Positions 44,572 to 55,620 of a DNA stretch of 64,000 nt are shown here, piece after piece. Each line of letters begins with the position of its first letter. The first letter of the stretch is position 1. Source of the DNA: Limnanthes douglasii subsp. nivea (Eukaryota; Streptophyta; Magnoliopsida; Brassicales; Limnanthaceae); assembly GCA_036936605.1 (NCBI GenBank), contig JAUPFV010000004.1, forward strand, positions 288,466,009 to 288,530,008, given 5' to 3'. Under the pieces are notes generated by a model. It had not been told where the DNA came from. It worked only from the letters and a program-made list of their open reading frames with translations, and searched no databases. Made by a program: the position numbers and the translations under genes.

Positions 44572-44998
44572 TGTTTTGAATAGTATATCGTCTCTCGACA
44601 ATTACATTTGGTGATATATAGTCTTTTAATTTTTAAAAGTCCGCTGGTAGCCCCTGGACTATCAACTTTGGAGAAAGTTAGTCCACCAGATCATCTGATT
44701 CATGTGAACCTGCCATCTGTCACCACAGTCACCAAAATTTTGTAACACCACTAGTCCATTAACTTTAGCTCACAGGTTGTAGACTATATTTTGGCTTTGA
44801 CCTAAAGTTAAGGGACCAGTGGTGATACAAAATTCTGGTGACTATGGTGATAGGTGGCAAGTTCACATGAATCAAAGGATCTGGTGGACAAACTTTATCC
44901 AAAGTTGAAAGTCTAAGGACTACCAACGGTCTTTCGAAAGTTAAGGGACTATATGTCACCAAATCTGATAGTCCATGATCGATATACTGTTCAAAACT
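44572..44998. mobile_element. Foldback MITE with 9-bp target duplication (Mutator-like)
   Basis: A 427-bp inverted repeat. The left arm begins TGTTTTGAATAGTATATCG, and the right arm ends CGATATACTGTTCAAAACT. The two arms remain complementary almost to the centre near 44786. Flanks are TAAACTATA (44563-44571) and TAAATTATA (44999-45007), a 9-bp duplication with one mismatch. Long terminal inverted repeats with 9-bp duplications are typical of Mutator-like elements. No coding capacity. Confidence 0.8.
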
Positions 44999-45007
44999 TA
45001 AATTATA

Positions 45008-45469
45008 CGATCAAAGTTGCATTTATGTGTTAAATATTTTATTATATGATCGGTTAGTAATATTTATTTTATTCTAAATTATGTAATTTATTTATTTATC
45101 TAAATTATTTAATTCTGAATAATTTTTTAATTGCGTCCGATCTTTAATTTTGATCTAAGTTTTTATTTTTTTAATCTCACCTAAAATCTCAATTCACTCA
45201 CTGATACTGAATCAATAATTCTCACATGAACCCGTAATTTTCAGGTTCTTTCATCGTAGTCAAGTCGAGCTTCCCATCTTAGTTAAGTTGAACTCTCAAT
45301 CAAGTAGGTGCATTGACACAAAATACATTCTTCTAAGTTATATTGAGCTTCTCGTCTTAGTCAAGTAGAGCTCTCAGTCAAGTAGATCTTTATTCCACGG
45401 AAATCTAAAATGTTAAACTCAGATATGGTGCGTTCAAATAGGAAGCATAAAAAAAAAGTTAAACTTGAT
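45008..45469. other. Intergenic, local CAAGTAGAGCT repeats
   Basis: AT-rich DNA. Around 45260-45390 a degenerate motif like TTAGTCAAGTAGAGCTCTCAGT recurs three to four times with spacing near 40-90 bp. No frame or known family. Confidence 0.4.
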
Positions 45470-45902
45470 AAGGATGGAATTTATTTGGTTCGAATTTCTC
45501 CGACCTAGATTCATATGTCCAATATATGAATTCAATGTAATAAAACAACATGTATTCTTTTGTAGGTTAGATTTAAGTAGAATGGAAACATTAAGGATAT
45601 GAAACGTAATAATGAATAAATATGGTTATACTTAGTATAATTTTGAAGTGAAGTATCCAACAGAACCATTCATGTGGGTTCAATGGAAACTTACCTATAC
45701 ATAAATAGTTGTACTATTTATTAGGAATAACAGCACAATCATTATCTTGACAATAACTTTTCATAAGTTCTCTCTCTATAACTCTAATTACTCTCTTTAA
45801 AAATATTTTAGACTTATTATCGTGGTACGATCGGTACGTAGATATCATATCTAAAACTAGAAAAAATCATTAAAACATACATTTGAATATGTGTAGGGTA
45901 TG

Positions 45903-46272
45903 AATTCTGAAGTTCAAGTAAATCTAACGGTGTTTGTAGAGAAAGAAGTAGTAGAAGCATGCTTTCGACGAATGGAACCTCAAACTCAGCAACAATTAGA
46001 GGAGAAGCGAAGCCAGTTAGCCTAGGAGGATAATAGAAATCAGATGTTGGAATAAATTTATAAATCAAATGATCAGTTTGCTCGTAAAGAAAAATATGTT
46101 TTGATTCGACCAGGAAGGGTCTAATCTAAAGTTCAAAGGGTAAGTGAGGGTAAGAATTCTGTTAGAAGCAATGATGAGACCTCGTGTGAAATTTTTTGAG
46201 GCAAAGAAAATCCCCTAGAAGTTCAATTTCAAGTGGATCACAATTATCGTTCTTCAAAGAGGGAAAATAAAT

Positions 46273-46310
<38 letters not shown>

Positions 46311-46506
46311 TTCATCGGGGTTTAATGTTTCACCTATTTTAGATTCTGAAGGTTATTCTTAATCATCAGAAATAATTTATGATCATAGAAAAATGAAGGG
46401 TTCTAATGGTGGGCACTGCTTGAAGAAGCATGCTAGTCGAGGCTAAGATCTTGATGATCGTATCGAACAATTTAAGAACTATATGATGAATTTCGATGAT
46501 GATGAT
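45903..46506 (+). pseudogene. gag: gag N-terminus of copy D
   Basis: MNSEVQVNLTVFVEKEVVEA, then a charged segment RRMEPQTQQQLEEKR, stops and frameshifts, a long TA microsatellite in the frame and finally the gag core start EQFKNYMMNFDDDD at 46466-46506. The last block matches copies A, B and E. The frame is cut exactly at the C LTR end. Confidence 0.5.
46275..46308. repeat. (TA)17 microsatellite
   Basis: About 34 bp of perfect AT/TA repeats inside the copy D gag relic. Confidence 0.95.
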
Positions 46507-46881
46507 TGGTGTGGTTTATTTTCGGCTCAGGGTAATTTGTCTAGATTTTTGTGATGTTTCAAGGATATTTAATGTTTGGATAGATTGTAGTGAGAGACTT
46601 GAGCTGCCTGGTTGTATTAAATGTTCATTACCCTCATTAATGAAAGTGGTTGGGTATTTATACCCTTAATTGTGGGCCACATAGGCTTTCAGCTCAATTT
46701 ATGGATTCGGGTCGAGTTCAGTGACCCATTAATCTTTAAGCAAATAAGTAATTAGCTTAGTCATGAAGTGATTTAGGTTTTAATACATTTAGTCATGTTC
46801 GGATGGTTCAGTGGGTGGCTTTTGTCCGAATTGCACATGTCCGGTTCCCACAGTGAGTGGTGAGAAAATCCAAACTCAACA
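46507..46881 (-). repeat. 3' LTR of copy C
   Basis: The minus strand starts TGTTGAGTTTGGATT at 46881 and ends ATAAACCACACCA at 46507, matching the U5 end of copy A. It contains the GGGTATAAATACCC palindrome (46653-46666). About 375 bp, more diverged than the A LTRs. Confidence 0.8.
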
Positions 46882-47213
46882 GTAGCTCCTTTTTTAGGTT
46901 ATGTTCGAATGCCTTTGACAAGACCTAAAAAATAGTTCAAGTGTACACATAACTATATCCGGACATTTCGAAATGTGTAACGACTTTATCCGGACTGATT
47001 GAAACCCTTGAAGCTGAAAGGTTTTGCCAGAGATAGTGGGACACGTGTCTTTCTCTGATTCGCCTCACCGACCGTTTTCCTCCTAGAGTGGTGCTTCCAC
47101 TTGCTTCGAAAAGTAACCTTTTAATTAATGTTGGTGACATCAGCGCCGTCTTTAATCATTACACCTATCTTTTCGTATTCTCCTAGGTATCAAAGCATCA
47201 TTTGTTCTTTTAG

Positions 47214-47220
47214 TATAAAT
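47214..47220 (+). promoter_or_regulatory. TATA box of the antisense gene, copy C
   Basis: TATAAAT, 104 bp upstream of the ATG at 47318. Matches the position in copies A, B and F. Confidence 0.6.
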
Positions 47221-47317
47221 TAGTCCATTTTTCACTGTTTTATCATCTTCATTATCTCTACTATGTTAATCTTCAAAGCCTTTACCTCTCAAAAAACCAT
47301 TCTTTTGTTATGAGTTT

Positions 47318-50098
47318 ATGTTCACAGCAAGAAACGCCCTAGTAAAAGGTGGGTGGCTCAACTTGTTGGAGTTAGAAAAAGCTCAAAAAGTCGAACGAGA
47401 AAAGCGCATTGCTGCGGGCCTCCCTGTTTCTCATGTTGACAAGCCTGATACACCAAGCTCGGAGCCTGATCGGGGTTCATCTTCTGCCAAAATTTCTAAA
47501 CCCAGAAGGATATCCCAGCATATCCTTTCTCTAATCGCTTCAGGCTCATCGGTTCAAGAATCAGAGCCCGTTGTTGAACCAGAACAGGCGGTTACAAGCC
47601 TTAGGAAACTTTCCCCATTCATTGCTATGGGATCAGACGCTGATATTTCCCCGGAGAAGCTAGTAGACCGACGAAGGGGTCGTTTGGTGAAATGTCAGGC
47701 TACTACTGCACAACCTAAACCTCCAAAATCCACGCCTTCTAAATCCGGGGCTAAGAGTAAGTCTACAGGGTCAGAAGCACCCATTAAAATTCCTAAGGAC
47801 AAGTTGTCCGGTCCTGAGGCAACTAGTTCAAGCCTTCGGAAAGAGACCTCCGGATCTGAGCCTTAGCCGGACTCTAGACCAGAAGAGGAAAAAATGCTCA
47901 ACAATCCGGAGGGCCTACTGAGCCAACCACTAGCTCTTCTCTCCCAAAAACAGCTGATAATCCCTCCATGGTAATGGAGGATATAATGGAGGACAGCATC
48001 GAAGAAGCCCCTTTTGAGACTGATGTCTCCGGGCAAACAAGTGAGACTGCCATCACCAAGAAGAGCAAAGGCAAAGAGAAAGTGTGTTTAAAGCATCCAG
48101 ACCTGCCGGAGTGCCTTGTAGGAAAAGTGGGGCCTTGTTTCCACAAAGTAAGTGTAAAATATCTGCTAGCCATGCAGAAGATCAATTACGCTTTCATTCA
48201 TACAGCTGAACTTGGCCGGATGATGACGAAGTGGGGGATTCTGGAAAATGTTAAAGTGAGGATACCAGTTGATCCAGAGACGCCCATGGACTGCAAACTC
48301 AATGAGATAGTTTTCTACACTGAGTTATTTAAATGGGGGCTTAGGTTTCCCTTGGACCCATAAATAGTCAGATATTTCCATCTGATAAAGCTTTGCCCAA
48401 GTCAACTAAGCCCTAATGCCTGGTTCACCCTTATGGCATGTATCATGGATTCCAGGCTCTCCGGAATTCCTCTTCAAGTGGAGAAATTCGTTGCTGTAGC
48501 AAGCCTCTGCAGAAACCATGTCATCTCTTTCTGTCACTTTAACATGAGAGACGATTACAAGGCGGTGGATGACTTACTTGAGTCGGAGAAAAGATGGAAG
48601 ACTCAATTTCTGTTCATCAGAGGCTGGGCAGACTACTTTTGCCAAGCTAAATGTTTGGGCTGCTGAGAAATGGGGAAACCGCTTCCACAACTGTTTTACC
48701 GGAGGCAATTTAACAAGATCTTATCTTTGGAATACAACTGACCGGAGGGACTTGTCTTTGGAGGAATTAACCACTCCACCCCCTCCGGGAGTGATTCTCC
48801 GGAAGACGGAGGGAAAAGATGGGAATTGGTCTTGCCGGGCAGAGCTAAAACCTCAAGAAAGATGAAGGGCAAAAAAGTTAAGGCCAAGCAAGGTGTGGTT
48901 GAGGCCAATCCTACCAAGGTGGAGGAAGCTGTCCCAACAAACCCAGAGGGACAAGATCAAGGGCAGATTAATGTTGCCTTACTGCAAATGGTGGAACATG
49001 AAAGCACCAAGGAAGTAGTTGGGTCTCCAAAACCCCAAAAGGCTCCCAAAAAGGACAGAAAACGGGGAGCAAAAGGTGGAGACAGGGATGCCAAGAAAAA
49101 GAAAAGCTCCAAGGGAGATGACGTTTCTCTCCGGGCTCCGGATTCTCTACCTCAAGTTGACCTAGCTGACCCTACTCAAGCAGAAGAAATCCCAAGTGAC
49201 TTTTACACTGGAGAGGGTGCCGGAGGGGACATCAACATTGATGGTGTCGACATCACAGGGCTTCAAGGGTTTGGTCTTTACTTTGAAGACTTTGCCAATG
49301 ATGATTTTGCTGGACCCTACCCCCCCCCCCCCCAAGCTCTTCGAACATCGTCACTTTCAATGGTAAGTCGTTTTCTGTTTTGAGTGAGAGAGACATCATC
49401 AACCACTCCTTATTCAGCCAGTGCTTATCTTAGAGAAGCAAGTGCGCAATCAGTCATCCATCATCAATACCCTCAACTCTGACAAAGAGAAGCTATCTAG
49501 TGACCTCCTTAGTGACAACCAAAGTGCTGAGGCATTGAAGAAAGAGAATGAAGAGTTGAAGAAACGATAGGAGGACTTGGCCACCAGGCTGGCCACTTCG
49601 GAGGGAGTTGTCAAAGAACTCCAACTGAAGCAAACTGATCTGGAAATAAACCTCTTTTCTTCAAAAGAGGAGGTGAAGGCCAAAGATAGCACCATTCAGA
49701 CCCTAACCAATGACAAGATCTCACTTGAAAACATTGTGTCCAAGGCTGAACAAGAAAAAGTTGACTTGTTAAGGGAGCGGGAGAAAACAATCCAGGCTAG
49801 GATTGATGCTTATACCAACGAGGTGATTGACTCTCAGGAGGAAAGGTATGCTGAAGTCAAGTCGGTATGGTCCTGCTCTTCCATGAAAAATTTCTGAATA
49901 GGACACTGGGATTTATGGCGATTCGTGGAATACGAAGACCTTCCCCACCATACCATGGCTGATGACGATAAGTATAACTACTCCAGTGGCTGGGATGATA
50001 CAACCGATGAAGAGGAAAAGACTGGGGAAAGTCCGGATGATGACCCAAAGAAGAAGAAGCCAAGTGAGGTTGAGCCATCTAAGAAAGCTCAGTCTTAA
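47318..50098 (+). pseudogene. Antisense gene of copy C
   Basis: ATG 47318 gives FTARNALVKGGWLNLLELEKAQ, then the Ser-rich N-terminus to TAG at 47864. The central domain runs 47968-48363 (LPECLVGKVGPCFHKVSVKY, MMTKWGILENVKVRIPVDPE) with TAA at 48361 replacing a Glu codon. Lys-rich blocks (PKKDRKRGAK, KKKKSS) are followed by the coiled coil (49577-49897) and an acidic C-terminus ending KKAQS at TAA 50096. The segment containing the intron in A and B is deleted near 48617. A poly-C run at 49321-49334 interrupts the GPYPPPSS-equivalent site. Confidence 0.85.
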
Positions 50099-50601
50099 AG
50101 TATCAACTATCTTTTTAATTTTCTATGATTGAACCAAAGTCCTTGGATGGCCAAGGCATCTTTTGTAACCATGTCCGGCCCTTGTCCGGATAAACCTTTC
50201 TGTTTTGAGAATTCAAAGTCCTTGGATGACCAAGGCATTTCGTACATCTTAATGGGTAGTTTCATTTTTCACAATTCTTGCATTGTTTCATAGTTTTTTA
50301 ACTTTTGTGGCTAATGTTTAAACAACCCTTAGTTATTTTACAAGTATTTTAAAGTGAGAGTGTTTAAATTCTCCGATGACAAATGTTTAAGTAGTCATCA
50401 CTCCACCAATTCAATCTGGTCTGTCATAAAAAAATTCAAAGAAAACTATAAACTGAAACATTCCAAATCTTTTAAGAAGGCGTCATATTTTATAAAAAAG
50501 ACCGGACACCTCATTAAAACCTCCCCGAGCCACCAGGGAGGAAAGATTATGCCCCCAAATATTTACATGAACTTTTAAACAAGTAAATATTTACATAGTT
50601 T
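50099..50601 (-). other. Conserved non-coding block of copy C
   Basis: Two copies of the inverted repeat, CCTTGGATGGCCAAGG (50141-50156) and CCTTGGATGACCAAGG (50220-50235), lie just after the antisense stop. The minus-strand counterpart of GGGGGCATA...CTCCC...GGAGG...GAGGTGTCCGG lies at 50500-50575. Confidence 0.65.
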
Positions 50602-52090
50602 TTATTCCAAGTACAATAGGAGGTGCTCAATGTTCAAGGGGTGATTCAAAATCCTTCCATATTTATCTTGGAGCCGGTATGTCCGAGGCTTAAGCTTTTC
50701 ACTGACCACATAGGGTCCTTCCCAAGTTGGAGCTAACTTACCGAACTGCTTCTCCTTAGTATGTAGGAAGACTTTTCTCAATACCTTATCCCCTGGTTGA
50801 AAATCATTCTCTTAATTTTAGAAGCAAACCTGCTTCTCGTCAAACTTTGATAGTGTGTGGCTCTGAGGTGAGCCTTAACTCTTCTTTCTTCCATCAAGTC
50901 AAGATGGCCGCTGACTGCCACTTCGTTAGCGTGTTCGGAAAAATTATGAACTCGAAATGAAGGAAGAGTAGCGTCTATGGGAGTTATGGCATCAATCCCA
51001 TATACTAAGGCAAAGGGAGACTCTTGTGTTGTAGCCTCGGGAGTGGTCCGTTTAGCCCACAAGACTTCTTGTAAATAACTTGGCCATTTTCCAGCAGCTC
51101 CTTCTAAATTCTTTTTCAGACCGGACAGTATTGTCCTGTTAGCCACTTCAACTTGATTGTTTGCCTGTGGGTGGAAAGGAGAAGAGAAGCAGTTTTGAAA
51201 TGCCTCTAGAGTCACAGAAAGTCTCCATTTCCTTGTTGTCGAATTGTGGCCCATTGTCTGTAGTTATCTTCTGTGGAACTCCAAATCTGCAACAAATGTT
51301 AGACAGGATGAATTTGATAACATATTTCGAGGTAGTTCCTGCCAATGGGGCTGCTTCGATCCACTTCGAAAAGTAATCAATGGCAACAATTATAGTTCTG
51401 CACCCTCCGGACGCCATGGGTAGAGGTCCCACTAAATCCAGCCCCCATCGAGCAAAAGGTATTGGCTCAGAAATTGACTCGAAAGGGACAGCTTGGGTAT
51501 GAATTTCATTACTATATCGTTGGCATGGATCACACTTTTTTACCAACTCCTTGGCATCTTGAATTATGAAGTGCCAATAGTACCCAACTAATAAAACTCT
51601 TCTAGTTAGAGCCCTGAATCCACAGTGTGCTGATCCCTCACCATCATGTAATTCGGAGAGCACTACTTGAGACTCATCGACGCCCAAACATCGTAAGAGG
51701 GGTTTACTATAAGATTTTTTATAAAGAATATCTCTTAGGATGACAAAACCACGAGCCTTATACTTTACTTTCCTTGCTAATGTTTTTTCCGGAGGCAAGA
51801 TGCCATCTAAGAGATATTGAAGGAGAGGAAATCTCCAATCTTGGGGTTGTTTTATCTGTATATTCAAACTTTCTTCTTCCTTATCCGGATTAATTTGAAT
51901 GGATGGGCATTCTTGCACATGTATCCATGGGTAAGACTCATAGTAAGCTATGGTTGCTAAGGAGTCTGCTAGCGTATTCTCCGTTCGGGGTATGTGCTCA
52001 CAAGTGACGCTTTTGAAATTGAGGGCCACTTCTTTGAGGATAAATAAATATTTAATCAGTTGCTCTTGTGTTATTGTTAAAGAAGAGTGT
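50602..52090 (-). pseudogene. pol: Integrase end of copy C pol
   Basis: The minus-strand frame is open from about 52090 to 51190. It gives TQEQLIKYLFILKE (RNase H tail), PRTENTLADSLATIAYYES, the zinc finger (HDGEGSAHCGFRALTRR...KKCDPCQRYSNE), the first Asp in WGLDLVGPLP and TTDNGPQFDNKEME. A frameshift near 51190 is followed by FHPQANNQVEVANRTI and a second frameshift near 50818. The end is HPLNIEHLLLYLE with a stop at 50602-50604. The three catalytic acids are present; the frame is broken twice. Confidence 0.88.
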
Positions 52091-52439
52091 TTAGGCAATG
52101 AGCCAATTAAAGGTGTTGTTGTTGTAAGAGATAATAATTTGTGGGTCATATTTGAGTGATTTTCTAGATGAGTTGGAACCAAATGTTCAATAAGATGAGG
52201 TTGTAGAGATTGAATAAATTTTGCTTGAATAAGTTGTGCAATAAATGAAAGAAAATTTATTTTTTGATTTATATAAGCACGATGTAGAGGTTGCCTCAAA
52301 AGAGAAGAATATATGGGTGAAGAGCGCATAAAAGATGTTGGTGAAGATAAACATACAGCTACACCATGTGAGGAGTAAAATACAGCTCCACCATGTGAAA
52401 ACCAAAATATAACTCCCACATGTGAATAGTAACATTATA

Positions 52440-53305
52440 TCCCATCAAAAGATGAATTACATGATATTGAGACAAATTACGTGGCAAGTGATGTTCTTCA
52501 CACACCTTAAAATTTAGATTTAAAACTCGATGGTAATAGGGAGATGTGGTATAATGTTTCTTAAATTTTAACCTTGTTGTGCCATTGGCAAGTGATGAAT
52601 TCAAGTTTTTCATAAATTCATTACTACAACTGAATTGAAGGAGACTATTAAAAATTACGACATAAACCAACAAAAGTACGTGGTTATAAAGAAAAACGAC
52701 AATGAATAAATTATACTTTTCTGTTCAGCACATAAGTTGTTACACAACCACAAATATCATCCATCAAATATTAATAAAAATATCACAGATGTTTTGGTTA
52801 CAAAATATTACAAGCCTAAATATGAGGTATATATCGAATGGTATGTCACATCTCTAATTTCCTCACTCAATAGAGAATTATTAGTACAAATAAGTAATGT
52901 AAGGAATATAGGCCAAAATATCTACCACTCAAGATCTTTTTAGAAAATGATAAACAACAATTTATAAGGTTGTTAGACTATTGTGAGGAAATTAGAAGAA
53001 TTCATGAATATTCAAGTTGCTTTATTAAGAAACAAAATACTATGTTTCAACTATTTTATATGTGTTTGGGACCTATTAAAAGAGGATTCAATGCAGGATG
53101 TACACCGGTTGTGGTGTTAGATGGTTGTTTTTTGAAGGGTTCTTTTGGAGGGAAACTTTTAGTGGCAACTGGCGTAGATGCAAACGACCATATGTATATA
53201 CTTGGGTTGTAGTCGAGAAATTGAATAAGAAAAATTTGAGATGATTTTTTTCATTTGTTGCAAGAGGATCTAGATATTCAAAACCAAGAAACCTAGTTAG
53301 GTATC
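52440..53305 (+). pseudogene. MULE (MuDR-type) transposase, 5' half
   Basis: Fragments fit a plant Mutator-like transposase: ELKETIKNYDINQQKYVVIKKND (52640-52710), then LDYCEEIRRIHEYSS and the core block GFNAGCTPVVVLDGCFLKGSFGG followed by LLVATGVDANDHMY (52970-53212). The D of LDGCFLKG is the first catalytic acid of the MULE DDE domain. A frame break follows, then LLQEDLDIQNQET. The gene is cut at 53305 by copy B and resumes at 63821. Frameshifts and stops occur before the cut too. Sequence at 52090-52440 may be its N-terminal part, but I cannot show it. Confidence 0.75.
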
Positions 53306-53751
53306 TGATGATTCCAAATTCAGCATGCTTCCCGAACAAGGGCAAATCGGTCTAGTCTCTCCGAATACCGGACAGGTTACATGGACAGGGATCGGACAGG
53401 TCACTTGGACCGGACAGATTTCTGTGAACACTGTGAACTTAAAGCTGTTCGAACTATGACAAAAGTACTAAAAAACATAAACACTTCTTAACTAAGCTAC
53501 TTGCTCTCCTACTTAGAGCTCATGGGTCTTTGAACATGACCCGGGTCCATTAAACATGACCCGAAAGCCCATAAGGACCCAAACATTACACTATAAATAC
53601 CCAACCACCTACATTAACTATGAGTAATGAGAATTAACTGCTACCAAGCTGCTTAATCATCTCTCTACTCTAACTGTTAAACACCCACACACCACCTTAA
53701 AACTACACTTGAAATTACCAGCCTACCCTCGGGCAATTATTATCCTCACCA
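53306..53751 (+). repeat. 5' LTR of copy B
   Basis: Starts TGATGATTCC, ends CTCACCA. U3 has two direct repeats, CCGGACAGGTTACATGGAC at 53368-53386 and TCGGACAGGTCACTTGGAC at 53392-53410, plus a third partial CCGGACAG. TATAAATA lies at 53592-53599. Confidence 0.93.
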
Positions 53752-53753
53752 AA

Positions 53754-53771
53754 TTGGCGACCACAGTGGGA
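53754..53771 (+). promoter_or_regulatory. Primer binding site, copy B
   Basis: TTGGCGACCACAGTGGGA, two bases after the LTR, conserved with copy A. It resembles the tRNA-Arg-type primer sites of Tat/Ogre elements, but the cognate tRNA needs a tRNA alignment. Confidence 0.75.
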
Positions 53772-53824
53772 GCACGAATGTGCCTGAATCAAGCATTCAA
53801 AACCAGCTAAGAAGATCTTTCTGA

Positions 53825-55617
53825 ATGAATCCGGACAATCCAGAGCTTCCACCAGCTTTGCTCGAAGTGGTGGAAGAGAACGATGAGTACACTGTCCAAG
53901 AGCGCGACAGGTTAAAGCTTGAAATAGAAGCTCTAAGGGCTGAAAAGGCCAAGATGGGCGTGAAAGAAAAATCCAAGGCATCGGTTGTTCATCACACCGA
54001 TAACCCCAGAGAGCATGAGGCTTCCAAAACTCATGTGAGCACCAAAAAGACTCATGCTAGTTCTAAAAAGTCTCACTGGTCCAAGCCTATGGAGAGTTCT
54101 GACTCGAGCTCAGAATCTTCGGGTAGCTCTTCGGACAGTGAGGGAAATGAAAAATCCTTGTCCTCTAGCAGCGATGAGTGTCGAACCAAGAAAAAACAAA
54201 AGCAGGTTAAGAAATATTCAAGAAAAAGAGACCACCATGGAAGAATGAAAAGGCATATTGGAAAGGGGTCATCTCACCACCGGAGGTATACGGACAAGAT
54301 GCTGATGGATCCCTTTGCCTTCCACGATGAGCCAGGTATCTTTGCAACTCCCAATGAGGATACTGTGTTCAGCCGTGGAAGGAATTGGAGGCAGTCTCCA
54401 CTGTCTTCTAAAATCCTGTCCGGAAACCTCCCCAAGAGGTTTGACAGCACTAAAATGGAGAAGTACGATGGCAGTACTGATCCGGACAACCATCTGGAGC
54501 AATTCAAGAACTTTATGATGAACTTTGATGACGATGATAAACTACTTTGTAGGGAATTCTCCCAGTCATTCACGGGGAGTGCTCTGAAATGGTACAACAG
54601 CCTGCCTCAAGGTTGTATTAAAGATTTCGATACCTTTTGGGTGGCTTTTCGAAGGCAGTTCGTAGGGAGTAAAGAACTGAAGGGAAATGGAGACACCATA
54701 ATCCATTGTGCCCAGGAACCAAATGAGTCCTTGAAAGAGTACATAAGCCGTTTTGTGAACACAAAGAATGGGTTGGCTGATTGCTTCGAACAAGTGGCAA
54801 TAGCATCCCTAAGGCAAGGTTTGAACCCAGGCAATCTTGCTGATTCAGTAACCAGAAAGAAGGCTATGACGTGGGAGGGTTGCTGAATCAGGTTGGCAAA
54901 CAAATAAACGTTGATGAAACCAAGAAAACCAGGGTGCACAGGCAGGTAAGATCTACCCCAGTGGCACCAACTCCAAATCAGAATCAGTCCGGGAACAAAG
55001 CAAGAGAAACCGGACAGGGGCATGGTAGGGAAAAAGCTCAGTCTCAGCCAGCTGCTCCTGCTCAAAGTCAACAATCCAGAAACAAGAGGGGGCCATGGGT
55101 CCAACCGGAGTGGTTCGCAGAATTAAAAGAAAGCGTGGCCACTATCTTTGATAAAACAAAGGATGAGGTGCATTACCGGAGACCGGCAACATTGTAGTCT
55201 CCCAGAGAACATCGCAACAACTTTTTTTGCCAATATCATAATGATATTGGTCATACCACTGATGATTGTATAGCATTGAAGCAAGAGGTTCAAAACTTGA
55301 TTGAAAGGGGGAAGCTGGGAGCTTACGTTAAAAGAAGAGGAGGCAACAGGCCTGATAATACTCACCGGGTTGGTCCGAGTAATGCTGCCCCGGAGGGGGC
55401 CATGGTTATTGTTGAATGATTTGATGTGGAATCTGAGTACTTGGACCCTGATCCAACTCGGAACAGAGTAGGTACTATTGAGGAATGTGCTAGATCGGTC
55501 TCCGGGCTCATTAAGTTTTTCGAGTCACTCACAATTTTTGGGGGAGACACTATGATAGCTCCTACTGCTTCTTCAAGGAAGAGGCATGTTCATACCTTGG
55601 CCAGCCAGTTGGAATGA
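53825..55617 (+). pseudogene. gag: gag of copy B
   Basis: ATG 53825 begins MNPDNPELPPALLEVVEEND. The N-terminal coiled-coil segment (ERDRLKLEIEALRAEKAKM) is followed by the Ser-rich SSDSSSESSGSSSDSEG and a Lys/Arg-rich stretch. Next come SRGRNWRQSPLSSKILSG and the gag core (DPDNHLEQFKNFMMNFDDDD, LLCREFSQSFTGSALKWYNS, VAFRRQFVGSKELK). A Gln/Pro-rich linker is followed by the knuckle CQYHNDIGHTTDDC and FDVESEYLDPDPTRN. Breaks: a 1-bp deletion near 54875, TAG at about 55195 (Gln in copy A) and TGA at about 55420 (Arg in copy E). The frame ends in TGA 55615-55617. About 598 codons would be expected for the intact protein. Confidence 0.92.
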
Positions 55618-55620
55618 GGC

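Larger units (their letters stand above)
45470..46506 (+). mobile_element. Diverged Tat-family copy D, 5' part
   Basis: A possible LTR (45470-45880, boundaries not fixed) is followed by a gag-like frame from ATG 45903. The gag core is cut at 46506 by the LTR end of copy C. The N-terminal protein differs from copies A and B, but the end (RIEQFKNYMMNFDDDD) is clearly the same gag core. D would continue on the far side of C, but C is truncated there. Confidence 0.5.
46507..52090 (-). mobile_element. Tat-lineage Ty3/gypsy copy C, 5'-truncated
   Basis: Minus-strand element: 3' LTR 46507-46881, polypurine tract (AAAAAAGG near 46895-46888), antisense gene reading on the plus strand (47318-50098), non-coding block with two inverted repeats, then pol on the minus strand (52090-50602). 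Pol similarity stops upstream of the integrase zinc finger, in the RNase H-integrase linker. Everything upstream (RT, protease, gag, 5' LTR) is lost and replaced by the MULE-like region. Confidence 0.85.

Noticed and set aside
52970..53212. 80-codon ORF as a small host gene
   Set aside because: It matches the MULE transposase core and is flanked by further MULE fragments, so it is part of a transposon pseudogene.
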